DNA from: Dorea longicatena
Lineage (GTDB): Bacteria > Bacillota > Clostridia > Lachnospirales > Lachnospiraceae
Assembly (NCBI RefSeq): GCF_025150085.1
Contig: NZ_CP102280.1
Coordinates: 2,367,001 to 2,431,000 of the forward strand
DNA length: 64,000 nucleotides
Direction: 5' to 3'
The notes under the pieces are model-generated. The model had not been told where the DNA came from, did no database searches, and was given only the letters and a program-made list of their open reading frames with translations. Positions 8,327 through 16,398 of this stretch are shown here, piece after piece. A program made the translations under genes and the position numbers. How positions within the stretch are numbered: position 1 is the first letter of the stretch; each line of letters begins with the position of its first letter.

Positions 8327-9218
8327 TTTGTTTTCCTTTAATATAATCATCCCAATTTAATTCATCTTTTGAAACAATCTTTGCCTTATATAGCGGTGAT
8401 AAATATTGATACACTTCTCTATGATTAAAGAAATAATCCCCATGTTTTAACGCACCGGTTTCAATCTCTCCTTCCGGATTCACATATTCACATTGTATTC
8501 CACAGCAATCATCTCCTACTTCTTTGAGCCGACAATAAAAAGCATCTGGTGCATATGGTCTGCAATCTATAAACAGAACATCTCCCGTCTGATACGGAAC
8601 AGGCAGGTTTAAATCTGGGCATACAGAATGAAACAGCCACTCTGCCATACTTCCTAATGGTCCTTTCAAATAATTTGACGATACTTTTTCATGAATAAAA
8701 TATTGAATCTCTCCATCTTTATTCATGATGTATGTGTACATCGGTGATAAAAATTCGTTTTTCTTAATCTTATGCTCACCATCAAGATATAATTCAACCC
8801 GCCAATATAAAGTGTTCCATGTAGAATCCGGTTCATTCCAGTAATATTCCTGTACTGCCTTTTTCATATCTTCAAGAGATGTCATAATATATGGACCATC
8901 TACAATATCACTTTTATTATCATCGTCATATCCCATCAATTGTATAAGAAAAATCTTTTCGCTTTCCATCGTTAAATATTGCACTGCCTGATCTATACAC
9001 TCACAGCATAATTTCAAATAATCCGTATCCTGTTGCTTTGTGTCTGATGTTGCTCTCAGCTTATACAATAATCCCTGTTTTCTTTTTAAACCGACTGGTG
9101 CTCCGGCAATAATTGACACATAGTCTCTCAACTTCAGTCGTTCTGTATCTTCCATTAAATATGCATGCAATTTCGGTGATTCAATCAAATCCAAAATCTC
9201 TTGCTTTAATTCTATCAT
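8307..9218 (-). CDS. Hypothetical protein of the cpREC operon (303 aa)
   Basis: A 303-aa acidic soluble protein. The N-terminal 110 residues are helical. Residues 110-180 look like alternating strands (NTLYWRVELYLDGEHKI), and 200-260 contain a compact beta region with DVLFIDCRPYAPDAFYCRL. The Cys/Trp pattern suggests a folded beta domain rather than an enzyme with a recognisable motif. I do not know the family. It is located between the CX5R protein upstream (9-bp gap) and a small basic protein downstream (overlap), so it is part of one operon. Confidence 0.6.
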   Translation of the reverse strand: MIELKQEILDLIESPKLHAYLMEDTERLKLRDYVSIIAGAPVGLKRKQGLLYKLRATSDTKQQDTDYLKLCCECIDQAVQYLTMESEKIFLIQLMGYDDDNKSDIVDGPYIMTSLEDMKKAVQEYYWNEPDSTWNTLYWRVELYLDGEHKIKKNEFLSPMYTYIMNKDGEIQYFIHEKVSSNYLKGPLGSMAEWLFHSVCPDLNLPVPYQTGDVLFIDCRPYAPDAFYCRLKEVGDDCCGIQCEYVNPEGEIETGALKHGDYFFNHREVYQYLSPLYKAKIVSKDELNWDDYIKGKQNVSKTT

Positions 9219-9227
9219 CATATAAAT

Positions 9228-9710
9228 CTATTCACCACTTTCTCTTATCACATTATTTTCAACTCCATATTTTTCAAGCGCATCGTACACCTTGTGATAC
9301 ACCATCTGATTCGGATAATATCTATAATCAGCAAATATCTTAATACCGTCTTTATAGAAATATTCATGGATAGCTGCCGCACATCCTGAACTTCTACTTT
9401 CACCATATTCACATTGACAGATAATATCCTTTCCTTCCCTTTTCGCATTAAAGATAAACTCTGCAAGATCATCTGCTTCTGGAAGATATGTCTCGTAAGT
9501 CAAATGATATTTCGGCAGTACTGCCAGATCAATGTCATATAGTGCTATCTGGAATACACAGTTTGTTTTCGCCGTATAGTCTACCGGCCTGTATTCCGCA
9601 TCACGGAATTTTCCTGGCGGATCATAGAAACTGATTACCACTGCATTTTTCGGGAAATCTTTTTTCAATAATTTTTCTATTGATTTTCTTGAATAAATGG
9701 ATATTTTCAA
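9228..9710 (-). CDS. Protein-tyrosine/dual-specificity phosphatase-like protein
   Basis: A 160-aa protein. IICQCEYGESRSSGCAAAIH near residue 113 contains the CX5R phosphatase loop (CEYGESRS) followed by the usual small-residue helix, and a candidate acid loop (FYDPPGKFRD) lies near residue 25. It probably acts on a phosphorylated protein, RNA end or nucleotide. I chose TTG at 9710 because AGGAG lies 9 nt upstream; the longer ATG reading to 9791 adds a hydrophobic stretch without a ribosome site. It leads the four-gene cpREC cluster, so a phosphate-ester pathway shared by both proteins is plausible. Confidence 0.65.
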   Translation of the reverse strand: MKISIYSRKSIEKLLKKDFPKNAVVISFYDPPGKFRDAEYRPVDYTAKTNCVFQIALYDIDLAVLPKYHLTYETYLPEADDLAEFIFNAKREGKDIICQCEYGESRSSGCAAAIHEYFYKDGIKIFADYRYYPNQMVYHKVYDALEKYGVENNVIRESGE

Positions 9711-9790
9711 CTTTTTCACTCCTATCTGTGCTTGATAAGTAATAGGATATATGATTGTATGGGGCAAAAATGGGGCATTACTTCTGTACA

Positions 9791-9822
9791 CAAAATAAAA
9801 AAACAGTGCCGAAACACTGTTT
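9791..9822 (-). terminator. Rho-independent terminator after the 324-aa protein gene
   Basis: The minus strand reads AAACAGTG, a loop, CACTGTTT, then TTTTATTTTG. It separates the WYL/DUF2779 cluster from the cpREC cluster. Confidence 0.8.
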
Positions 9823-9828
9823 TACAAC

Positions 9829-10803
9829 TTATTTCTTTTTGTATATTGTAGAATCGGCACTATCACATATCAAAGGTCTGATTTTAATTAATCGCTTTTC
9901 TAATATCTCATTCATATTTCCTATATCATACTTTTCACAACCTATAGCTTTTTGAACCCATTTATCATCATCCTCTTCAAAAGTTTTTATAAACTCTTCT
10001 GTAGCCATAATTTTCTGCATTTTGGGCCAAACAATAAAATCTAACTGTAATGGCGAAATCTGTCCATCATATTTTTGCTCACAATATTCTTCAATATTCT
10101 TTAAATATGTATTATAACCATATTCTTTATTTTCAAGATCCTCTTTTTCCATATGACTCCATGATTTTACACTTCCTTTTTTGAAATATCTTTTCACCCA
10201 TTCCAGACTAAATTTATCTAAAGGCATATGACAGTATTTAAATCTTTCTTTTTTCTCTTCAAGTTTTTCTTTTGCATCAAATATACAATACAAATATTTA
10301 AAAGCCATATTAATAATTTTTTGAGCTTGTCCATATGTTAATTTCTCGTCCAGATACGAACTATAATCCTTTATCAAGCTTTCACACCATTCTGTATGTT
10401 TTTTATTAAATGTTTCTTTATTCTCCTCTTCTTTATTTTCTTTAAAATACTCCTGTAACTCTTCTGCAACTGTTTTTAAAGGTTCTCGCATAGGATTCTC
10501 TTCTTCTAGGGAACTTCCTTTTTTATCTCTTTTTTTGTCCCATTCTTTTTTTTCCTTTAACAATTTTTTACCGTCTTCATTTGCTTTACTATTCCAATGA
10601 ATTGTCCTACAAGCATCCAAATATCCCTGATATAAAGCATCTATATAAACCTCTTTATTATTCCAGTTTACATCTGCCGGCTCTTTTGGATCAAAGTATT
10701 TTTGACAAGGTTCTTTTGTAGTTATTTTTCTAAACTTTAGCGCCTCTTCTTCAACTTCTTTTTTAATATCAACTATCTTTTTGCTTTCCACATCAATCTC
10801 CAT
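9829..10803 (-). CDS. Hypothetical charged protein paired with DUF2779 nuclease
   Basis: A 324-aa, strongly Lys/Glu-rich, helical protein with no membrane segment. A coiled-coil-like region spans about residues 60-130. A conserved-looking core follows: YGQAQKIINMAFKYLYC (about 155-171), CHMPLDKFSLEWV and DFIVWPKMQKIM. The family is not recognised. The start overlaps the end of the DUF2779 gene by 11 nt, so the two are coupled and probably act together. It could be a nucleic-acid-binding partner, or an antitoxin or adaptor; that is inference. Confidence 0.6.
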   Translation of the reverse strand: MEIDVESKKIVDIKKEVEEEALKFRKITTKEPCQKYFDPKEPADVNWNNKEVYIDALYQGYLDACRTIHWNSKANEDGKKLLKEKKEWDKKRDKKGSSLEEENPMREPLKTVAEELQEYFKENKEEENKETFNKKHTEWCESLIKDYSSYLDEKLTYGQAQKIINMAFKYLYCIFDAKEKLEEKKERFKYCHMPLDKFSLEWVKRYFKKGSVKSWSHMEKEDLENKEYGYNTYLKNIEEYCEQKYDGQISPLQLDFIVWPKMQKIMATEEFIKTFEEDDDKWVQKAIGCEKYDIGNMNEILEKRLIKIRPLICDSADSTIYKKK

Positions 10804-12322
10804 CTTCCGTATCTCCTTCCACAACTCTCACAAGTTCTCCCCACACTTTCACCATCGCATATGTATCCAGCTCGCAATACTTCAACAAATTATGTCTTGC
10901 CTTCTTCTGTTCCTCCGCAGGCATATCTTTTATCCTCGGAAATATCGTCATTGCCTCTGAGCCATTGTGTACACCTTCCAGATTATGATAATTCAATTCC
11001 GGATCATCCGGAAATATCGCCGGCAGAACACTTTTAATTGAAAATGATCCTCCCATCGCCCGGTTATAATAATGACCTGCCTGAAATGGATCCAGTAAAT
11101 CTTTGATATTCTCTTTGATATTTAATAAATGCTCAGATAAATCCGGGAACATTCCCGCCAATTCTTTAATTCTGCTGCATTCAAACGACTTATTGTACGC
11201 CGTTACACACACATTCATCGGAATATCCCTACACAAAGCTTCTGCAATTGCCTGCAATGGATTTTCCCCTGATTCTGCCAGAAATTCTTTATGTAATAAC
11301 GGTCCACCTGCAGACTTTATATAATGTAATGAATACTGGAATGGTATCTGCTGATATGGCTTTGTTCCCGGGAACAACGGTATCACTGGTTGCATGGTCT
11401 CAAAATCCAGAAAGTACAACGGATAAGACAATGTACTTAAAAATTCCCGAATTCCATCAATATTTACATATGTACCTTTGTCTTCTAACGCAAATTCTAT
11501 CTGCCTTAATTGCTTTTCATTCTTAATCTTTCTACAGTCTTTTAATTGTCTATAATCAGAATTTCCTTCCCGATAATACTCTAATTTCTTTTTCAACGGC
11601 ATCCGATATAAGTCAAATACGGACGGAGTTGGTAATTCTTTTGCACAATATTCCCAATACGGACATCCATATGGATCTTTACAGTATAATCCCAGTTCCC
11701 GCTCCGGCTCATTCTCTGATTCCAACAATGTATCTTCCTGTAATAAATTCTTCTCTACTTCCCCAATCTCATTTCTCACAAATTCAGACACATCCGTAAT
11801 TTGAAACAGCCTTTCCAAATCCAATTTTCCATCATATACATAATCGTTATTAATGGAAACTATGTACGTTCCTGTAATCCGCACTCCGCAATGTTCCAGT
11901 ACGTACTCCTGATAAGCAACGTCTGCCACATATACCGCTTTCATATTTTTCTCATTTACCGTCGAACTTTTTACTTCATATATTGCCCATCCGTCATTTT
12001 CTCTTTTCAAAATATCTACCGCACAATAGCACCCCTGATAAGAAAATGATGCTTCACATATGACAGATGTCTCGTGTTCTATTTCCACTTGTGTCCGGTC
12101 TGTCATTGCAGGTAAATTTAATTGTCCATTAACAGTCTCTGTTACATCTACCGGCTTTCCAAATAATTCTCTTGCCAGCTTCCCTACTTCTGTTCCCGCT
12201 TCCATTCTGGAATCATCTGTGGCATCTTCGGCTTTCTCTTCCGGCTTGTATTTATCCATCCACAACATCTTCGGACATTGCCACAATCTGCAATATTTCG
12301 ACTTTGAAAAATGATTCTTCAT
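10793..12322 (-). CDS. DUF2779 protein: Cas4-like PD-(D/E)XK nuclease fused to DnaQ-like exonuclease
   Basis: A 509-aa two-nuclease protein. In the N-terminal half, CAVDIL followed by AIYEVKSST (about residues 103-120) gives the D...ExK nuclease core. Cysteines at the front (YCRLWQC) and in CKDPYGCPYWEYC (about 215-227) look like a Cas4/AddB-type iron-sulfur cluster. The C-terminal half has the DEDD-exonuclease steps FLDFET (about 303), AYNKSFE (about 378) and YCELDTYAMV near residue 490. It is expected to degrade DNA or RNA. The WYL regulator upstream and the partner downstream suggest a regulated defence function. Confidence 0.8.
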   Translation of the reverse strand: MKNHFSKSKYCRLWQCPKMLWMDKYKPEEKAEDATDDSRMEAGTEVGKLARELFGKPVDVTETVNGQLNLPAMTDRTQVEIEHETSVICEASFSYQGCYCAVDILKRENDGWAIYEVKSSTVNEKNMKAVYVADVAYQEYVLEHCGVRITGTYIVSINNDYVYDGKLDLERLFQITDVSEFVRNEIGEVEKNLLQEDTLLESENEPERELGLYCKDPYGCPYWEYCAKELPTPSVFDLYRMPLKKKLEYYREGNSDYRQLKDCRKIKNEKQLRQIEFALEDKGTYVNIDGIREFLSTLSYPLYFLDFETMQPVIPLFPGTKPYQQIPFQYSLHYIKSAGGPLLHKEFLAESGENPLQAIAEALCRDIPMNVCVTAYNKSFECSRIKELAGMFPDLSEHLLNIKENIKDLLDPFQAGHYYNRAMGGSFSIKSVLPAIFPDDPELNYHNLEGVHNGSEAMTIFPRIKDMPAEEQKKARHNLLKYCELDTYAMVKVWGELVRVVEGDTEDGD

Positions 12323-12338
12323 CTCTTATGCCTTTCTT

Positions 12339-13439
12339 TTAATCTTCATATGCTTCCCACGCTTTTTTCAAGTCATCCCTTAATTTATCTCTTAATCTCT
12401 TCGGCTGCAATATCACCACATCCGGCGCATAATTTTTTGCGAACTGCTCCGCTGCACGTTCATTTACATGCACGCTCACCGATACATGCGTATCCGTTTC
12501 TTCTGAAAACTTCACCCCTTTTCCAAATAAATCAATCACATCGGATATCATTGCTTTTACGATTCTAAATTTAACAAACGCATTTTCACTGGAATACATA
12601 TACACATGCTCTTTCATATATTCATTCAGATTCATTGGCTGATGTCCGGACCATTTCAAAGTTTCAAATGGCTTACCTTTTTCCTCAAGAATCTGTATGT
12701 TTCGAATCCTGTCTACACGGTAATTCGAGATATCATCATATTTATCATAGTTGCAGATCAGATAATACTTTCCCTCCTGTGCAGCCATTTGATACGGTGT
12801 AACAACATATTCCCGTACACTTCCATCTTCCCGCTTTTTCAAATGCATCTTCTTATCCGTATGATACTCTGCATATTCAAATAACACTTTCTGCTTTTTG
12901 CGAATGGCTTCATCCAATATACTAATATTATAAAACACCTGCTTATTGTCCGTCCGGTCAACCGGCAACGGATAAATGTATTGCGAGCGTGATTTAAAAT
13001 ATATATTAGATAATGATTCTAATTTTGTAATCAATTTTTTTGCCTGGCTATAGGGTATATGCTTTGAAAATAATAGGCTGTCTATTAATAGACGCAATTC
13101 TTCATTCGTGAATTTCTGCTTCAAATAAAAATCTGTCCATAACAAATCGTCTTCCGGGATTCCTTTATCCTCCAAATCTAAGCTATCTTCGTCTGATACT
13201 ACACTCTTTTTTCTGAAAATTTCTTTCCGTGATACTTCTCTATATTCAATACTGCTGCCATATTCAATCAGATTTAAGAGATTTCTCTTTATAGCTTTCC
13301 GGTCAACCGGCATTTCATACTCTTTTTTCAAGATATCCTGTATTTCTTTCTGGCTCAGCCTATGTTCTTCATCCGTATATTTCTGTAAGATATCTAAAAT
13401 ATACAAAATCAACAATTTTTTTGGATGTATATCACTCAT
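12339..13439 (-). CDS. WYL-domain transcriptional regulator
   Basis: A 366-aa protein. Residues 1-90 carry an HTH_11-type winged helix (RLSQKEIQDILKKEYEM). Residues 170-300 form a WYL domain, with YVVTPYQMAAQEGKYYLIC and DKYDDISNYRVDRIRNIQIL showing the Tyr/Arg ligand pocket. The C-terminal WCX part ends at 366. Such proteins (BrxR, CapW) often repress phage-defence operons and release on nucleic-acid signals. It is the first gene of the DUF2779 cluster, with a 16-bp gap. The start is ATG at 13439; an in-frame ATG lies 30 nt earlier. Confidence 0.88.
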   Translation of the reverse strand: MSDIHPKKLLILYILDILQKYTDEEHRLSQKEIQDILKKEYEMPVDRKAIKRNLLNLIEYGSSIEYREVSRKEIFRKKSVVSDEDSLDLEDKGIPEDDLLWTDFYLKQKFTNEELRLLIDSLLFSKHIPYSQAKKLITKLESLSNIYFKSRSQYIYPLPVDRTDNKQVFYNISILDEAIRKKQKVLFEYAEYHTDKKMHLKKREDGSVREYVVTPYQMAAQEGKYYLICNYDKYDDISNYRVDRIRNIQILEEKGKPFETLKWSGHQPMNLNEYMKEHVYMYSSENAFVKFRIVKAMISDVIDLFGKGVKFSEETDTHVSVSVHVNERAAEQFAKNYAPDVVILQPKRLRDKLRDDLKKAWEAYED

Positions 13440-13570
13440 ACTTTTTGCTCTCCGTTCTGCGCAGTTCATATAGTATCATTGTATGCCTACATTTCACAGA
13501 TTTCAACGGGCATAAAAACGAACAGCAAAATATCATTCAACATCTCATCTCTTGTACATAATTTTCGACT

Positions 13571-14005
13571 CTATAATTTTGTATAATCCGGCATAACAAG
13601 AAATCCGTTTTTATCGTATTGAATTTTATTATTTCCTTCATAAGTATCTATCCATGTCTGAGCAGCGGCTTCATATCCTGTCACCGCTTTAATATTACTG
13701 TTATCAATAATTGATGCAATCCAATTTCCATTACATTCCCTCGTCAATATATAGATTAGTTCTTCCTTTTGTTTTGTTGACAACCTTTTAGAATTCTTTT
13801 CTGGAACATACTCCGGTTTATCCAATCGAATAAATGCACAATTCTTCAGATTCCATGTATTATCTAAAAATACATGCAGATATGGTACTGCTGTCTTCGT
13901 ATCATGCTGCTCTACTGCAACCTTAATACTTAACTTTTTACATAGCCTTGGATTTATAAGTGCCAAACAAAGATTGTCCTGCTCACCTTTTGTATTATTC
14001 CACAT
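13571..14005 (-). CDS. Hypothetical protein near the island end
   Basis: A 144-aa soluble protein starting MWNNTKGEQDNLCLALINPR, with a mixed alpha/beta pattern and one Trp-rich segment (CNGNWIASIIDN). No motif is recognised. It sits apart from the WYL gene with a 130-bp gap and its own weak ribosome site, inside the island close to the right attachment site. It could be an independent cargo gene. Confidence 0.5.
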   Translation of the reverse strand: MWNNTKGEQDNLCLALINPRLCKKLSIKVAVEQHDTKTAVPYLHVFLDNTWNLKNCAFIRLDKPEYVPEKNSKRLSTKQKEELIYILTRECNGNWIASIIDNSNIKAVTGYEAAAQTWIDTYEGNNKIQYDKNGFLVMPDYTKL

Positions 14006-14114
14006 TTATCATTCCTCCACTACGAATTTTTACTAACTATATCTTAATGGATCTAATGGGGCAAAAAAGGTACACAGCTTGTGTTATTACTCATTCCAAA
14101 TTTCTTTCGTTTTC

Positions 14115-14138
14115 CCTCATGATCATGAGGATTTTTTC
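14115..14138 (+). terminator. Plus-strand terminator hairpin with no plus-strand gene
   Basis: CCTCATGATCATGAGG (14115-14130) is a perfect palindrome followed by ATTTTTTC. The T run is on the plus strand only. No plus-strand gene precedes it in the island, so it may block readthrough at the island boundary or end an unseen antisense RNA. Confidence 0.5.
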
Positions 14139-14313
14139 GTTCAAATTGTGTGATTATATGCAAAAAGCGTAGGATTTTTCTCCCACGCCTTTATCTATTA
14201 TTATTTCAACTATTCCGATCCGATCTTCCAAAGGTGTAAATAAGGTGTAAATTCTACGTTTCCATCCAAGAAACCCAATAAAGTCAAGGCTTTTTCCCCC
14301 GTTCCTTAAACAC

Positions 14314-14348
14314 TGCCGTGGCAGATGAAAAGTATTTTTATCATTGTT
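14314..14348 (-). repeat. Attachment site, right end, with severed LMW-PTP start
   Basis: The minus strand reads ATGATAAAA...TGCCACGGCA then GTGTTTAA, that is MIKILFICHGS(V) and stop: the first 11 codons of the original phosphatase gene, ended by island DNA. The 10-bp core (14314-14323) is identical to 4052-4061. A strong ribosome site (AAGGAG) precedes this dead start, showing it was the native gene front. Confidence 0.75.
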
Positions 14349-14564
14349 TTGTTTCTCCTTGTTTTGCCCTGGAATGCCCTGTTTTGCAAGGGATTTCGGG
14401 AGTTTGTAAAATGTGCGTTTTAGCTGACATCTTGGCAAAATAGGGCAAGATGATGCAAGTTATTGCGGGCTGTTAGTAGTAAAGTTGGTAGTAAAACAGG
14501 GATGGATTACTACTAAGGATTTACATGTAACCTAACATCTCTTTCTACTCTAATCGCTTATTCT

Positions 14565-15572
14565 CTATAGATATGTAAAATAAGAAGAATTGACAATACA
14601 ACTATTAATATTATATGATTTGACATCAATATCAGATTTTATCATTTCTAAATCATAGTCCGCAAGCAATGTACTTATTTCCAATCCAGTTAACTGCTTT
14701 AGATACACAATATTTATCCCATTATTAAGCATTTCATATATTGCCGTTTTCTTATAACTTTCCAGCGGATAAAGTGAAACGTTTTTTGTTCCTGACTTAT
14801 AAGTTTCTAATAGTTCATCCATTTTTAATTCCTTATATAATTTTTGTAATTCTGCTGTAATTGTGCTTGGGTTCACTTTTTTCCCAATTGCATTATATAA
14901 GAAAATAAACAACGAATCTTTTTCAGAATATTTTGCATCATACTGTTTCTCTGCAAAATCTATGCTTTCAATAATATGTGTACGTACACTTTTAGGTAAC
15001 TGTATCGAAATCGAATTATGTACTATTGTTCGAACTGTTTCATTCCTTAACTCTCCCACTTTTATTTCTAGTAAATCACTAGGTTTTAGTGGAATTATCA
15101 ATGATAATTCTATGTACACTCTCGCTATCAGCAAATGGTAGATTTTATCTTGAGACTTACCATGGTCTTTAGAGAAATAATAATCCATTTTATATAATAA
15201 TTTTTGTAATATATCCATTGGAATAATTTTTTTCTGTGATCCATTTTCAAGTTTATCCAAATATTTTTTTCTAAATTCTGCCGAACCAATATATCCTAAT
15301 AAATCTCTAAAATTATACTTTTCTCGCATCAAGTATTCAAATAAACAAGATAAGGCAGCAATATATGCATTCAAAGTGCTTGATACGCCCATTTTTATCC
15401 CTACAAGCGAGTCAAAAAACTGATCAATATCATATAATGATAAATCGAAACATTTATTTAATAGATCCCTCTGCTTTAAGTAATCTAAAAAGTTTTTCAG
15501 TTCTGTATCATACTGTTGATTTTCTCTTAATAAGTTATTTAACAATCTTGTAAATTCTTTTCCTGTTTCCAT
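14565..15572 (-). CDS. Tyrosine-recombinase-like protein with degenerate catalytic domain
   Basis: A 335-aa AT-rich gene. The N-terminal 130 residues resemble the SAM-like core-binding domain of phage integrases (SSTLNAYIAALSCLFEYLMR). Near the C-terminus KKTAIYEMLNNGINIVYLKQLTGLEISTLLADYD has the shape of the HxxR...LGH...Y region, but the HxxR, the LGH histidine and a clear catalytic Arg are not seen. It is therefore likely inactive as a recombinase, or a repurposed relative. AAAGGAG precedes the ATG. A membrane protein gene lies 12 bp upstream in the same operon. Confidence 0.55.
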   Translation of the reverse strand: METGKEFTRLLNNLLRENQQYDTELKNFLDYLKQRDLLNKCFDLSLYDIDQFFDSLVGIKMGVSSTLNAYIAALSCLFEYLMREKYNFRDLLGYIGSAEFRKKYLDKLENGSQKKIIPMDILQKLLYKMDYYFSKDHGKSQDKIYHLLIARVYIELSLIIPLKPSDLLEIKVGELRNETVRTIVHNSISIQLPKSVRTHIIESIDFAEKQYDAKYSEKDSLFIFLYNAIGKKVNPSTITAELQKLYKELKMDELLETYKSGTKNVSLYPLESYKKTAIYEMLNNGINIVYLKQLTGLEISTLLADYDLEMIKSDIDVKSYNINSCIVNSSYFTYL

Positions 15573-15584
15573 TGACTTTCTCCT

Positions 15585-16274
15585 TTAACTTCTATTTTTT
15601 ATCACATCCAAACGCTCCATTACTGTTGATGTATTCTCTCCATCTTTTACAGATTGCAAATCATCATGTAAAGACCTATGTGCCAATATATTTAACTCAT
15701 CAAACGGAGCTACTTGACAACCATCCAAATAATTCGCAGTTCGTAAATTTGCCTTTGCCATAACATTCATATTTTTATTAAGTTCTCTCAAATCTATATT
15801 AAAATCCCCATATATCTTATTATCATATGAAGGTGAAAAAATTACTGTTCTCTCCATATTCACCAACTTACCTGTAACACCTTTTTTATATTGTACATTA
15901 ATATCTATTTTAGGAAATGCACTTGAACAAACTGTCTCGCCCCAAAAAGCAATTCGTCCCTGTGTTGATTCACCTGGATATAACTCAAATTCCTTGTCAA
16001 ATAATGCATCAAGATTTAACTCATTCCTATCACCATTATTTTCAATTTTTTTAATTTCTATTGCAATATCATTGGCTGCACTTTTCCCTGTATTAGTAAT
16101 CCTTAAATACAATTCGCTCTTCAATTCAAGTAATTTAAATGATAACAATGGTTCTAAGCTTTTTAAATACTGTTTATTATTTTTGTGATTATAATATATA
16201 GATACAATAACAGCAATCAAAGATATACATGCTGCAACAATCGAAATTATAGTTTGTATCGTAATATTTTTCAT
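15585..16274 (-). CDS. Hypothetical membrane-anchored protein
   Basis: A 229-aa protein. Residues 2-25 (ITIQTIISIVAACISLIAVI) form one membrane helix. The next 150 residues look like a beta-rich Ig-like domain (LYLRITNTGKSAANDIAIEI), with a helical tail. AAGGAG is 8 nt upstream of ATG at 16274; the GTG three codons earlier is less likely. It is paired with the recombinase-like gene downstream. Short membrane proteins with a single domain next to an effector are common in defence pairs, but the function here is unknown. Confidence 0.55.
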   Translation of the reverse strand: MKNITIQTIISIVAACISLIAVIVSIYYNHKNNKQYLKSLEPLLSFKLLELKSELYLRITNTGKSAANDIAIEIKKIENNGDRNELNLDALFDKEFELYPGESTQGRIAFWGETVCSSAFPKIDINVQYKKGVTGKLVNMERTVIFSPSYDNKIYGDFNIDLRELNKNMNVMAKANLRTANYLDGCQVAPFDELNILAHRSLHDDLQSVKDGENTSTVMERLDVIKNRS

Positions 16275-16355
16275 GTCTGTCACTCCTTAAAATATGATTA
16301 TCTTGACAATTGTTCATACATATATTATATCGTCATTTTTCCTTCTTTTCCATAG

Positions 16356-16384
16356 AAAAAACGCCCCAGCCAAGCCGGAGCGTT
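16356..16384 (-). terminator. Rho-independent terminator after the integrase remnant
   Basis: The minus strand reads AACGCTCCGGC, a TTGG loop, CTGGGGCGTT, then a TTTT run. It lies 15 bp beyond the stop at 16399. Confidence 0.8.
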
Positions 16385-16398
16385 ATCCATCTTCTATA

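Larger units (their letters stand above)
4052..14323. mobile_element. 10.26-kb integrative island inserted in the 5' end of the LMW-PTP gene
   Basis: The island is bounded by an imperfect 35-bp direct repeat with an identical 10-bp core. It has a Tn916-type integrase and excisionase at one end, a DnaC-like loader and a RepA_N-like initiator, then about 7 kb of cargo. No relaxase, coupling protein or phage structural gene is present, so it must move by a helper, or be a satellite-type or immobile island. The severed original start of the phosphatase gene (MIKILFICHGS then stop) remains at the far end, which fixes the insertion event directly in the sequence. Confidence 0.8.
14006..14564. other. 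Non-coding junction: island right end and former LMW-PTP promoter
   Basis: From left to right this contains a plus-strand terminator hairpin (14115-14130), AT-rich island end DNA, the right attachment repeat (14314-14348) with the abandoned start of the phosphatase gene, and then about 200 bp that should be the original phosphatase promoter. A minus-strand reading of 94 codons through 14154-14438 crosses the repeat and is not a gene. Confidence 0.55.

Noticed and set aside
14154..14438. 94-codon minus-strand reading across the right attachment site
   Set aside because: It reads across the dead phosphatase start in another frame and has no family-like sequence.
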